From Dongia_B soli (GTDB taxonomy: Bacteria > Pseudomonadota > Alphaproteobacteria > Dongiales > Dongiaceae): a stretch of 64,000 nucleotides of DNA. Position numbers and translations under genes: made by a program. Positions 1-8,784 of the stretch are shown here, piece after piece. The stretch covers positions 515,531 to 579,530 of the forward strand of contig NZ_JAXCLW010000003.1 in the NCBI RefSeq assembly GCF_034044715.1, given 5' to 3'. Every line of letters begins with the position of its first letter. Position 1 is the first letter of the stretch. The notes below the pieces were generated by a model. It saw nothing but the letters and a program-made list of their open reading frames with translations. It did no database searches and had not been told where the DNA came from.

Positions 1-178
1 CACATCGAATCGCATTCACTAAGTTAACTTATTGATCCAATTGATAATTCGCATTACTATGCCGTGCCGACGCGGGCCATATGGGTTATAATTCATTGCG
101 CATTAATAGTGCTGGCATAGTTCGGCGCAATAGGCCATTTGTCTTCCGGAAAAAAAATAGGTCGGCATCTGATATTAG

Positions 179-1372
179 ATGGCTCAAAAGCGACGCCTTT
201 TATTGATCAATTATGAATTTCCGCCGCTGGGCGGGGGTGCCGGCACCGCGACTCTCAACATAGCGCGTGAACTGACGGCGCTTGGCGCCGAGGTGACAGT
301 ATTAACTTCTGCCTTTGCCGGCCTTCCCAAGCGGGAAATGATGCATGGTTATGAGGTGATCCGCATCCCGACGTTACGCCGGCGAAAGGACCGCTGCAGC
401 GTCGTCGAAATGACGGTCTTCATCATTTCCGCCGCCTTTCATTGCCTGCCCATTGCGCGTGGCATACGTGCTGATATCGCCATCGTGTTCTTTAGCATTC
501 CCTGCGGGCCGATCGGCTATCTGCTGAAACGCATACTCGGCCTGCCTTACATCGTGTCGCTGCGAGGCGGCGACGTGCCCGGATATCTTGGCAAGGAATT
601 GGCCTTCTATCATTGGCTCACCGCCCCCCTAACGCGTCTGGTCTGGCGCCAGGCGGCCCATGTCGTCGCAAACAGCGGCGGCCTGCAGCAACTGGCCCGA
701 CAGGCCCTCCCCGAGATCAAGATCGAGGTCATTCCAAATGGCGTCGATTTGAACAGTTTTGTTCCCGCCCAACATCCTGCCAGCGGCGGCCCGCTCGCGC
801 TACTCTCTGTCGGGCGCTTACATGTCCAGAAGGGGCTGGACGTGCTGTTGCAGGCGATGGCAAAGCTGCCGCCCCAACTTCGCGATGCGTGCCGCCTCAT
901 CCTGGTAGGCGATGGGCCAGAACGCGGCCCGCTGCAGGAATTGGCCAGCCAGCTCGGCCTCTCCCAGCTCATTGAGTTCCGTGGCTGGGTCGATCGCGCC
1001 GAGATCGCCGCCATCTATGCTGCAGCAGATTTATTCGTCTTCCCATCACGGGACGAAGGCATGCCGAATGCCGTCTTGGAGGCAATGGCTTCGGGCCTGC
1101 CGATTGTCGCGACGCGGATCAGCGGAAGCGAGGAACTCGTGGTCGAGGGTGGAAACGGCCTGCTGGTCGAGGTAGATGACGCCGAGGCCCTCGCCGCCGC
1201 GCTGGGCCGCTTGATCGAGAACGCTTCCCTGCGGATGCAAATGGGTCACGCCAGCCGGCAGCGGATCGAAGAGCGATATTCCTGGCCGCTAACGGCGAAG
1301 GCCTATTATGACATGGCAGCGGCCTCGGGACTGGCAACCGGGCGTGTCGACCAGATCCTTGACACACAGTAA
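179..1372 (+). CDS. GT4-family glycosyltransferase
   Basis: A retaining GT-B glycosyltransferase of family 4, expected to move a sugar from a nucleotide donor onto a lipid-linked or growing glycan at the inner face of the inner membrane. The N-terminus has the usual Gly-rich loop (FPPLGGGAGTATLN, about residues 14-27). The C-terminal donor domain carries the family's E-x7-E signature in DEGMPNAVLEAMASG (about residues 294-308). Its 397 residues are normal for the family. There are no membrane segments. It opens a plus-strand run of glycan genes, and the 178 bases before it are AT-rich and probably hold the promoter, though I could not fix -35/-10 boxes. The Shine-Dalgarno sequence is weak (an A-rich GGAAAA stretch). 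Donor and acceptor cannot be read from sequence. Confidence 0.9.
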   Translation: MAQKRRLLLINYEFPPLGGGAGTATLNIARELTALGAEVTVLTSAFAGLPKREMMHGYEVIRIPTLRRRKDRCSVVEMTVFIISAAFHCLPIARGIRADIAIVFFSIPCGPIGYLLKRILGLPYIVSLRGGDVPGYLGKELAFYHWLTAPLTRLVWRQAAHVVANSGGLQQLARQALPEIKIEVIPNGVDLNSFVPAQHPASGGPLALLSVGRLHVQKGLDVLLQAMAKLPPQLRDACRLILVGDGPERGPLQELASQLGLSQLIEFRGWVDRAEIAAIYAAADLFVFPSRDEGMPNAVLEAMASGLPIVATRISGSEELVVEGGNGLLVEVDDAEALAAALGRLIENASLRMQMGHASRQRIEERYSWPLTAKAYYDMAAASGLATGRVDQILDTQ

Positions 1373-1424
1373 CATCCAGCAACACCAAGCTTCGAAAGCA
1401 CCGCAGGACCTCGAGACGCAGATC

Positions 1425-2228
1425 ATGGCAACAGCATTCGATTTCGGCGCCAACTGGCTGAATTTTTCACGGCATGCTCTGGACGATACGAAAGTCGTAC
1501 AGGCGAAGGAGGATTTCCGGCGCCTGATGGGGCAGGTCGATCTCGCCGGCAAGAGCTTTCTCGATATCGGCTTCGGTCAGGGTCTGTCGCTTTTCGTGGC
1601 GGCCGAACAAGGGGCAAAGCCTCATGGCTGCGACATCAATCCGCGCTGCGCCGAAGCAACGGCGAATACCGCGCGGTTCTTTCCGTCCGTCGCGCCGGAT
1701 GCGCCGAAGATAACGGTCGGGTCGATCCTGGACCCGAATGTCGTCGGGACCCTGCGGGCTAATGTCGGAGGCGCGGGCTATGACATTGTCCATTCCTGGG
1801 GCGTCTTGCATCATACCGGCGACATGAAGCGCGCGATCGCCAATGCCGTGTCGCTGGTACGGCCGGGGGGCTATTTCGCGTTGGCGATCTATAACCGACA
1901 TATTACTTCCCCCGTCTGGGTAGCGATCAAGTGGTTCTACTGCAAATGTCCCGCCTGGATGCAGCGAGTGCTAATTGGCCTGTTCTATCCCATCATCTGG
2001 CTAGCCAAATTGGCGGTGACCGGTGAAAACCCGTCCACGCAAGATCGTGGCATGGATTTCTATTTCAATGTGGTCGACTGGGTCGGTGGCTATCCCTATG
2101 AATATGCAAGTATTGACGAAGTGAGGGCGCTGGTTGAGCCCTACAACTTCGATTGCATTACGACAATTCCCGCACAAGTCCCGACGGGCTGTAATGAGCT
2201 CCTTTTTAAATCGACAACCAAACAGTAA
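1425..2228 (+). CDS. Class I SAM-dependent methyltransferase
   Basis: Predicted to methylate a small molecule or sugar residue using S-adenosylmethionine. The Rossmann-fold motif I is clear (FLDIGFGQGLSLF, about residues 45-57), followed by an acidic motif II (GCDINPR) and the post-I stretch HSWGVLHHTGDM typical of Methyltransf_11/25 proteins. I start at the ATG at 1425. The reading frame is open further upstream, but that extension overlaps the preceding glycosyltransferase and looks non-coding. A Trp- and Pro-rich insert follows motif IV and may sit against the membrane. It is one of three methyltransferases in the cluster, so O- or N-methylation of the surface glycan is the likely role. 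The substrate is unknown. Confidence 0.82.
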   Translation: MATAFDFGANWLNFSRHALDDTKVVQAKEDFRRLMGQVDLAGKSFLDIGFGQGLSLFVAAEQGAKPHGCDINPRCAEATANTARFFPSVAPDAPKITVGSILDPNVVGTLRANVGGAGYDIVHSWGVLHHTGDMKRAIANAVSLVRPGGYFALAIYNRHITSPVWVAIKWFYCKCPAWMQRVLIGLFYPIIWLAKLAVTGENPSTQDRGMDFYFNVVDWVGGYPYEYASIDEVRALVEPYNFDCITTIPAQVPTGCNELLFKSTTKQ

Positions 2229-2425
2229 CTTTCTTCAGGTTATGCATTACAGATCGCTTGGCCTTTTCGGAGTTGAATGAGGTGAGCCGGTAGGCAGCAT
2301 ATGAAACTTGGATATCTTAGTGGCTGGCGGCTTCAGCTCGTCCCGACTTCGATGGACCACCATCTCTCGTTTTCAAAGCGTGGGACGAAATAGCGATGAG
2401 TGTGTGAAGCCCGAGGATGATTTAG

Positions 2426-3574
2426 ATGGCGATTCGATTCAACAAGCCGTTCCTCGTCGGCAAGGAGCTTGAAAACCTCCGGCATAGTCTGGAGGGACTG
2501 CATTTATCAGGCGACGGCCCATTCTCGGAAAAATGCCATAAATGGCTGGAGCGCCACTATGGATGCACAGCGCTCCTGACCCATTCTTGTACGGCAGCAT
2601 TGGAAATGGCCGCGATCCTGGCCAACATCGGGCCTGGTGACGAAGTCATCATGCCGTCCTATACCTTCGTTTCGACAGCAAATGCCTTTGTCTTGCGCGG
2701 TGCGAGGCCAGTATTTGTCGACATCCGACCGGACACGCTCAACATCGACGAAAGACTTTTGGAACAGGCGCTCTCGGCGCGGACGAAAGCCATTGCTGCC
2801 GTTCACTATGCCGGTATCGGCTGCGACATGGAGTCCATTCTGGCTTTCGCTGCACAGCGTGGCCTAACGGTAATCGAGGATGCAGCACAGGCCTACCTTT
2901 GCACCTATAAAGGACGACCATTGGGACGCCTTGGCGCAACTGGCGCGCTGAGTTTTCATGAGACGAAGAATGTTGTTTCTGGCGAAGGCGGTGCGCTTCT
3001 GATCAATGACGAGACCTTGGTCGAGCGAGCGCATATCATCCGCGAAAAAGGCACCAATCGCACGCAGTTCCTGCGGCGCGAAGTTGCCAAATACGAGTGG
3101 CTCGATATCGGATCGTCCTATTTGCCGAGTGACCTGATCGCGGCCGTCTTGCTGGCGCAGTTGGAAGAGGCGGAAGCGATTATCGCGAAACGTCGTCTTG
3201 CTTGGCAGCATTATCATGAGGCGCTCGCGCCGCTCGAGAACGAAGGTCTGCTGCGACGACCCACCGTACCCGCCGATTGCCAACATAATGGGCATATCTA
3301 TTACATTATCCTACGGGATGTGGAAATCACCCAGAACCTGCTGCGCGATCTCCGTAATCAAGGTATCGGCGCAACAACACATTATATTCCCCTTCATTCG
3401 GCACCGGCGGGCCTCCGCTATGGCCGAGTGGCGGGAAGCATGGAGATCACCGACCATGTTGGTACTTGCCTGGTTAGGCTGCCGTTACATGCAGCGATTA
3501 GCAAAGAGGAAATCAATCGGGTGGCTGAAGCCGTAACTGCGCAACTTTCCGATAAGCGCTCGAAAAGATCGTGA
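2426..3574 (+). CDS. wecE: dTDP-4-amino-4,6-dideoxygalactose transaminase (WecE-like)
   Basis: A PLP-dependent sugar aminotransferase of the DegT/DnrJ/EryC1 fold. Family members convert dTDP-4-keto-6-deoxyglucose to a 4-amino-4,6-dideoxyhexose using glutamate. The Schiff-base lysine is K181 in SFHETKN, with EDAAQA (about residues 151-156) upstream for cofactor contact and a TSCTAALE-like phosphate-binding turn near residues 53-60. The N-terminus (FNKPFLVGKE) and overall pattern match WecE/RffA more closely than other DegT members. Length 382 is normal. An AGGA Shine-Dalgarno lies about 8 bases before the ATG. The dTDP-sugar supply enzymes RfbA and RfbB are encoded 6-8 kb downstream on the other strand, which supports a dTDP-fucosamine-type product. 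The exact stereochemistry is inference. Confidence 0.85.
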   Translation: MAIRFNKPFLVGKELENLRHSLEGLHLSGDGPFSEKCHKWLERHYGCTALLTHSCTAALEMAAILANIGPGDEVIMPSYTFVSTANAFVLRGARPVFVDIRPDTLNIDERLLEQALSARTKAIAAVHYAGIGCDMESILAFAAQRGLTVIEDAAQAYLCTYKGRPLGRLGATGALSFHETKNVVSGEGGALLINDETLVERAHIIREKGTNRTQFLRREVAKYEWLDIGSSYLPSDLIAAVLLAQLEEAEAIIAKRRLAWQHYHEALAPLENEGLLRRPTVPADCQHNGHIYYIILRDVEITQNLLRDLRNQGIGATTHYIPLHSAPAGLRYGRVAGSMEITDHVGTCLVRLPLHAAISKEEINRVAEAVTAQLSDKRSKRS

Positions 3575-3590
3575 CCGATAGACCGAACTG

Positions 3591-4469
3591 ATGAAACGCT
3601 GCCTTACCTGTTTAGCTGAATTTTCCGGGCCAGCTTGGATCTGCCCGCATTGCGATAGCGCACCTCAATCTATCGGTGGCGTACTCGCCTTCGCCCCTGA
3701 GCTCGCACTCGAGAATGATGGCATGGCGCCGGATGCGCACCACGCGCTTGATCAGGTACAGCATCGTAGTTTCTGGTTTCGATCGCGCAGCCGATTGTTG
3801 GTCGAAATGGCTCGACGCTACTTCCCAGAGACAAGGGCCCTCCTCGAGATCGGCTGTGGCACCGGCTACGTGCTGTCAGCCTTGGCAAAGGCCTTGCCGC
3901 ATGCTCGCATTGTCGGTAGCGAGATATATGCGAATGGCCTCGATTACGCGAAACGTCGCCTGGATAGTAGAGCTGAGTTGTTCCAAATGAACGCTGAAGC
4001 AATTCCCTTCGTCAGCGAATTCGATCTGATTGCCGCTTGCGATGTGCTGGAGCATGTAGAGAACGATAGGCATGTCTTGTCAGAGATATATCGTGCGTTG
4101 CAACCTGGCGGCGGCATTATTCTAACGGTACCTCAGCATCCGTTCCTCTGGAGTCAGAGCGATGAGATCGCTTGTCATAAACGACGCTATCGCACCAAGG
4201 AGCTTCGCGAGAAAGCCCGAGAAGCCGGCTTCACGATTTTACGTGACACGTCCTTCGTCACGATGCTGCTCCCGATCCTCGTACTTCAACGTCTAACGAA
4301 GGGCCGCCGCAAGGACTACGATACTGAAGCCGAGTTCTCTCTCCCGAGATGGCTGGACCACGCTCTGGAAAAGCCTATGACCTTCGATAGACAGTTGATC
4401 AAGCTGGGAATAGAGCTACCTGCGGGCGGCAGCCGTATGATTGTGGCAATCAAACGCAAAGATAGTTAG
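3591..4469 (+). CDS. SAM methyltransferase with N-terminal zinc-ribbon-like motif
   Basis: A class I methyltransferase with a short N-terminal Cys-rich element: CLTC (residues 4-7) and CPHC (about residues 18-21), spaced as a zinc ribbon. This layout is common in methyltransferases of O-antigen and secondary-metabolite clusters. The SAM motif is LLEIGCGTGYVLSAL (about residues 84-98), and ACDVLEHV (about 147-154) is the motif IV region of the ubiE-like group. The C-terminus retains basic patches but has no membrane span. It starts 17 bases after the wecE stop. The substrate is unknown; a sugar in the surface glycan is likely from context. Confidence 0.82.
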   Translation: MKRCLTCLAEFSGPAWICPHCDSAPQSIGGVLAFAPELALENDGMAPDAHHALDQVQHRSFWFRSRSRLLVEMARRYFPETRALLEIGCGTGYVLSALAKALPHARIVGSEIYANGLDYAKRRLDSRAELFQMNAEAIPFVSEFDLIAACDVLEHVENDRHVLSEIYRALQPGGGIILTVPQHPFLWSQSDEIACHKRRYRTKELREKAREAGFTILRDTSFVTMLLPILVLQRLTKGRRKDYDTEAEFSLPRWLDHALEKPMTFDRQLIKLGIELPAGGSRMIVAIKRKDS

Positions 4470-4497
4470 ACGTTTCGATTAAATTGACGCGAAGCTG

Positions 4498-5250
4498 ATG
4501 ATGACGATGACTGAAAACGAGCGGGCAAAAACGCTTTCGATCATCCAGTCAAATTATATCCCGTGGAAGGGATATTTTGACATGATACGTCAATCCGACG
4601 TTTTAGTGCTTTTCGATAATGTGCAATCCACAAAAAATGATTGGAGAAATCGAAATCGCATCAAGTCTGCCAATGGAGAAGTCTGGCTGACGATCCCAAT
4701 CCATCACTCTCTGGGCAAACGGATAAGCGAGGTAACTGTCGCCGACAGGAAATGGGCTCGTCGACATTTCCGGACTATCGAACAATCGTACACGCGCGCG
4801 CCCTACATGGCGAAATATCGTGATTGGCTATATGATCTCTACAATCGCGCCGCGGAGCTTCAGACGCTATCATCGATTAATAGACTTTTTCTGTATGCAA
4901 TCCTTGAGAAGTTAAAAATAGAGACGCAAGTGGTGGAAGCCGCAGACGTGCTTCCCGTTGAAGAGCTGGACGCACTTTCCCCAACAGCTCGTCTCGTCGC
5001 GATTGCTAGGAAACTCAGAGGCAGGACCTATATTTCCGGACCCGCCGCCCAGTCTTATTTGGACGAGATAAGTTTTAGAGAGGCCGGTATTTCCGTAACG
5101 TGGATGCGTTATGAGGGGTTCCCACAGTACCCACAGTTACATGGGCAGTTCCGGCATGACGTTTCGGTCATAGATTTGCTTCTCATGACCGGCCCGGAAG
5201 CACAGCGATATCTAGATCGCGTTGACCCTGTCGATAGCATGAATGAATAA
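4498..5250 (+). CDS. WbqC-family protein
   Basis: Belongs to the WbqC-like family, recognised by the conserved opening IIQSNYIPWKGYFDMI (about residues 14-29), the DNVQ block soon after, and WRNRNRIK (about 48-55). Family members occur widely in O-antigen and aminosugar clusters, often beside WecE/FdtB-like aminotransferases. They are thought to act on activated amino sugars, but the reaction is not settled as far as I know. Here the gene lies two genes after the WecE-like aminotransferase, which fits the same pathway. At 250 residues it is close to family size. Several ATG codons cluster at the start (4498, 4501, 4507), so the exact first residue is uncertain. Only four bases separate it from the next gene, so translation is probably coupled. 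Confidence 0.82.
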   Translation: MMTMTENERAKTLSIIQSNYIPWKGYFDMIRQSDVLVLFDNVQSTKNDWRNRNRIKSANGEVWLTIPIHHSLGKRISEVTVADRKWARRHFRTIEQSYTRAPYMAKYRDWLYDLYNRAAELQTLSSINRLFLYAILEKLKIETQVVEAADVLPVEELDALSPTARLVAIARKLRGRTYISGPAAQSYLDEISFREAGISVTWMRYEGFPQYPQLHGQFRHDVSVIDLLLMTGPEAQRYLDRVDPVDSMNE

Positions 5251-5254
5251 ATAA

Positions 5255-6229
5255 ATGATGCCGATCGAAGCCAATACTTTTTATTCGGATACAAGCGGCG
5301 ACACTCCCGCCATAAGCGTTGTGACATCGGTTTATCGCTCGGAAAGCTTTTTACCTTCTTTTATCGAGCAGATAGAAAGTACTATCCGCGAGATCGGCAT
5401 TGCGAAATACGAGCTGATTTTCGTTAACGATGGCTCTCCTGACGCGTCACTTGAGTACTTGGTGGAGGCCAGAGAGCAAAATCAACGCATAAAGATCGTC
5501 GACCTGTCTCGGAATTTCGGCCATCACAAGGCCCTCATCGCCGGCCTTGCCCATGCGAGAGGCGAACTGACCTTCTTGATTGATTGCGATCTTGAAGTCG
5601 CCCCCAATGTTCTTGAACAATTCGTCTCAACGATGAAGAGAAATGATGTCGATGCCGTCTACGGCTTTCAAGAACAACGCAAGGGAGGTATCTGGGAGCG
5701 CGTGACGGGCCAAACCTTTTGGTGGTTATTCAATCAGCTGAGTCATACCGCCATACCGCCAAATGTCTTAACTGAACGCTTACTAACGCGGCGTTACGTT
5801 GACGCCCTACTTTCATTAGGTGACCGTAATATTTTTCTTGGCGGTATGATGTACTGGTCAGGCTTTGCGCAGTTGGGGATTCCTATTCGGAAGTCGCAGC
5901 GCCAATCCAAATCTTCGTATTCATTCATCAAGAAACTTTCGATTTTTACCGAAGCTATAACATCGTTTTCGGCGGCCCCGCTCCACGCAATATTATTGCT
6001 CGGCGTCCTCATAACGTCGGGCGCCTGTCTGGCGGCAATTTACCTCGTATTTCTGAAACTGGCGTCACCTGCTCAGATCGTTAGCGGCTATACATCTCTA
6101 ATGTTGGCCGTGTTGGGCATGGGTGGTCTCGTCGTCACCGTTCTCGGCGTCGTAGGATTGTATGTATCGCACATTTTTGTCCAAACCCAGAATCGACCAT
6201 TATATATCGTGCGTCGCTTTTTAGACTGA
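5255..6229 (+). CDS. GT2 glycosyltransferase, DPM1/GtrB/ArnC-like membrane protein
   Basis: An inverting GT-A glycosyltransferase of family 2 with two C-terminal membrane helices, the architecture of polyprenyl-phosphate sugar synthases (GtrB, ArnC, DPM1). The N-terminal domain shows SVVTSVYRSE (about residues 20-29), VNDGSPD (about 57-63), SRNFGHHKAL (about 85-94) and the metal-binding IDCDLE (about 109-114). Hydrophobic spans lie near residues 247-275 and 283-315. The family transfers a sugar from a nucleotide donor to undecaprenyl phosphate on the cytoplasmic face. An EamA/ArnE-like carrier gene at 11.5-11.9 kb could be the matching flippase, though this is inference. It follows WbqC by 4 bases and precedes a methyltransferase by 16. 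Confidence 0.87.
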   Translation: MMPIEANTFYSDTSGDTPAISVVTSVYRSESFLPSFIEQIESTIREIGIAKYELIFVNDGSPDASLEYLVEAREQNQRIKIVDLSRNFGHHKALIAGLAHARGELTFLIDCDLEVAPNVLEQFVSTMKRNDVDAVYGFQEQRKGGIWERVTGQTFWWLFNQLSHTAIPPNVLTERLLTRRYVDALLSLGDRNIFLGGMMYWSGFAQLGIPIRKSQRQSKSSYSFIKKLSIFTEAITSFSAAPLHAILLLGVLITSGACLAAIYLVFLKLASPAQIVSGYTSLMLAVLGMGGLVVTVLGVVGLYVSHIFVQTQNRPLYIVRRFLD

Positions 6230-6245
6230 ACCCATGGGATAACGA

Positions 6246-6977
6246 ATGGCTAACCTACTCGATTCATTCATCCCCGCGTATAGACCCGAATTCCCCTATG
6301 CGCTCGATAATGAGATCATGCTTTCTTGGTACCCAAACCGCATTTTGGAGTTGCATCAAAATCGGGGAAGCTTGCTGGAATTCGGGCTTGGCCACGGCTA
6401 CACGACGAAAATATTCAGTGAGCATTTTGCCCGCCATCTGGTCATTGATGGTTCAGGTTCAGTAATCAGACAATTTCGGGAACAATACCCGGACTGCAAA
6501 GCCGATATCCAAGAAGCTCTTTTTGAAACTTTCCAAACGACGGAGAAATTCGACGTCATCGTTATGGGTTTCATTCTGGAACATGTCGATTCTCCACAGC
6601 GGATATTGGGACATGCCAAGCAATTTCTGCGGCCAGGGGGCAGATGCTTCATTGCCGTACCTAACGGCGAATCGCTGCATCGGCGCATCGGCAAAGCAGC
6701 TGGGCTGCTTGACGACATGATGAAGCTTGGTGCAGGTGATATTGCGCTAGGACATCAACGGCAATACTCACGGGAGGTGCTTCAGCAGGAACTTACATCC
6801 GCTGGCTACCGCACAGTCCATTGCGAGGGGATTTTTTTGAAACCCTTAACGACGTCCCAGCTCACGACCTTACAGCTCAACAAAGAAATTCTGACCGCTT
6901 TATGCACCGTCGGCATCAACTATCCCGAGCTCTGCTGCGGATTGCTCGTCGAAGCAGAGATTCGATGGAGACCTTAG
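6246..6977 (+). CDS. Class I SAM-dependent methyltransferase
   Basis: Third methyltransferase of the cluster. Motif I is LLEFGLGHGYTTKIF (about residues 41-55), followed by an acidic motif II ending in DGS and the segment VMGFILEHVDSP (about 102-113) of the Methyltransf_23/ubiE group. The LRPGGRCFIAVPNGESLHR region is the usual beta-5 strand. At 243 residues it is complete. Its end overlaps the start of the epimerase gene by 13 bases, so the two are likely translated together. The substrate is unknown but is probably a sugar intermediate of the surface glycan. Confidence 0.82.
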   Translation: MANLLDSFIPAYRPEFPYALDNEIMLSWYPNRILELHQNRGSLLEFGLGHGYTTKIFSEHFARHLVIDGSGSVIRQFREQYPDCKADIQEALFETFQTTEKFDVIVMGFILEHVDSPQRILGHAKQFLRPGGRCFIAVPNGESLHRRIGKAAGLLDDMMKLGAGDIALGHQRQYSREVLQQELTSAGYRTVHCEGIFLKPLTTSQLTTLQLNKEILTALCTVGINYPELCCGLLVEAEIRWRP

Positions 6978-7813
6978 TCATCGGTAGCACGTCCACGATT
7001 GGTCGAGCTATTGCGGAAGCTTGCGCTGAATTCGGCCCTGTGGAAATGGCCGGCAGACGGCAAGCTGATGTTTTTGTGGATCTTTCGGAAAGCAATGCCG
7101 TCCCTGCAATAGACACCACTTATGATGTCGTCATTCATGCAGCGGCGGATTTCGGCGGTGCCGCTGATGCCGATATTGTCAGAGCCGAACAAGTTAATGC
7201 TATCGGCACTCTAATGGCTTGCCGCGCTGCCCGCACCGCGCGAGCACGGCATTTCATTTTGATTTCCTCGATATCCGCTGAATATCTGGAAGATCACCAC
7301 TATTTCGATATTTACGCGCTTTCAAAGCGGCATTCGGAAGATCTCGCGGCTTTTTATTGCCGACGGTACAATATCAACATAACGATTTTGCGACCAACGC
7401 AGATTTACGATGAAGCGGATAACTGCAGTAAGCATCAGCCGTTGTTTTACACCATTGTCGATCGAGCTTTTGTAGGCGATGATGTTCATATATATGGCAC
7501 CCGCGATACCCGACGTAACTATCTTTTTATTGGCGATCTCGCTTTTACCGTAAGCCAAGTGGCCAAACAATCGATAACGGGAACATTCGCCTGCGCTCAT
7601 CCTGACACACCATCCTCAACCGAGATCGCCTCAACCGCCTTCGACGTTTTCAAACGCGGCGGCTGCGTTCGCTTTCTAGCCGATAAGAACGACATTCCAC
7701 ATACGCCTTCGCCGACGGATTTCGAAATTTACAAACGAATCGGATACTGGCCAACCGTTAACCTCAGAGAGGGGTTAACGCGTATCAGGGATTTTCGCGA
7801 GAAGGGCCTATGA
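6965..7813 (+). CDS. NAD(P)-dependent epimerase/dehydratase (extended SDR)
   Basis: A nucleotide-sugar epimerase/dehydratase-like protein of about 282 residues. The Rossmann nucleotide loop is VIGSTSTIGRAIAE (about residues 4-17), the beta-4 region has VIHAAADFGG, the serine motif is ISSIS (about 97-101) and the catalytic pair is YALSK (Tyr and Lys about residues 115-119). The late segment NYLFIGDLA matches the cofactor- and substrate-closing loop. I choose the ATG at 6965, because the longer upstream frame lies entirely within the preceding methyltransferase. The gene overlaps its neighbours at both ends (13 bases before, ATGA after). It may make a 4-keto or epimerised sugar, but the substrate is not readable. 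Confidence 0.85.
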   Translation: METLVIGSTSTIGRAIAEACAEFGPVEMAGRRQADVFVDLSESNAVPAIDTTYDVVIHAAADFGGAADADIVRAEQVNAIGTLMACRAARTARARHFILISSISAEYLEDHHYFDIYALSKRHSEDLAAFYCRRYNINITILRPTQIYDEADNCSKHQPLFYTIVDRAFVGDDVHIYGTRDTRRNYLFIGDLAFTVSQVAKQSITGTFACAHPDTPSSTEIASTAFDVFKRGGCVRFLADKNDIPHTPSPTDFEIYKRIGYWPTVNLREGLTRIRDFREKGL

Positions 7814-8784
7814 CGAAAATACTGGTCACCGGAGTTGGCGCTATCATCGGCTATGGTATTCTACGATCCTTAAGAAAAGCTCGACCGAATTCACATCTGG
7901 TGGGCATAGATATTTATGATGATGCCGTCGGCCAGGCTTGGTGTGATCAATTCATACAGGCAGTGCCAACAGCATCATCGGATTATGTGAACTGGCTCGT
8001 CGACCTTGCGTGGCAAACAAAAATCGATTTGATTATGCCGGGTATCGAGCAGGATGTGCACCGGCTATCCGACGCACGGGATTACCTGAACAGTCAAAAA
8101 GTTCAAGTGTGCCTCAACGACGCGAATCTTATCGATTTAACGCGTGACAAATGGTCCACGTTCGAAGCGTTGAGAGATATTGACGAGGCGTGTCGGATTC
8201 CGAGTCTCGCAAGTGGTGGTTTCGACGAGCTTGTGGAAAATCTAGGTTTTCCCTTTATCCTCAAACCTCGCCGGAGCTATGCATCCAAGGGCCTTCTTCA
8301 GATCGCCGATCGGGAGATATTCGAGCGGCATGCGCATAAGTTAGGAACAGAGCTAATCGCACAGCCCATCGTCGGGTCTGACGACGAAGAATATACGGCT
8401 GCCGTTTTCGGTGATGGGACTGGCAGGGCCTGCGCATCGATCACCTTGCAGCGCCGACTGGCGGCGGATGGTTCGACCAATAAGGCATGGGTTCGCGACC
8501 TGCCCGATCTAAATAATGTCATTGATCGCCTGATGGCATACTTCAAACCAATCGGCCCTACCAATCTTCAATTCCGCCGCACCGTAGATGGCTGGAAGCT
8601 GCTGGAAATAAACCCACGCATTTCGTCGGCGACTTCCATCAGATGTGCATTCGGCTTCAATGAAAGCTTAATGAGCGTGGAGTATTTCCTCGAAGGGAAA
8701 ATACCAACGCAGCCACTTGTCCGCCCGGGTTACGCCGTGCGCTACATAGAGGATATTGTCTTTTATGATCGGGATAATTTCTGA
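7810..8784 (+). CDS. ATP-grasp ligase (carbamoyl-phosphate-synthase/PylC-like)
   Basis: An ATP-grasp enzyme that probably joins a carboxylate to an amine through an acyl phosphate. The N-terminal pre-ATP-grasp domain begins ILVTGVGAIIGYGILRSL (residues 4-21). The ATP-binding lysine region is FPFILKPRRSYASKGL (about 149-164) and the metal-binding C-terminal block is LLEINPRISSAT (about 266-277). Such genes are common in surface-polysaccharide loci. With a 4-amino sugar pathway in the same cluster, amide-linking an amino or other acid to the sugar amine is an attractive but untested role. It begins at an ATGA overlap with the epimerase and its end overlaps the phosphoesterase start. Confidence 0.83.
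   Translation: MTKILVTGVGAIIGYGILRSLRKARPNSHLVGIDIYDDAVGQAWCDQFIQAVPTASSDYVNWLVDLAWQTKIDLIMPGIEQDVHRLSDARDYLNSQKVQVCLNDANLIDLTRDKWSTFEALRDIDEACRIPSLASGGFDELVENLGFPFILKPRRSYASKGLLQIADREIFERHAHKLGTELIAQPIVGSDDEEYTAAVFGDGTGRACASITLQRRLAADGSTNKAWVRDLPDLNNVIDRLMAYFKPIGPTNLQFRRTVDGWKLLEINPRISSATSIRCAFGFNESLMSVEYFLEGKIPTQPLVRPGYAVRYIEDIVFYDRDNF

Noticed and set aside
374..613. Minus-strand frame inside the GT4 gene
   Set aside because: It is a shadow of a well-supported gene with no ribosome site or recognisable product.
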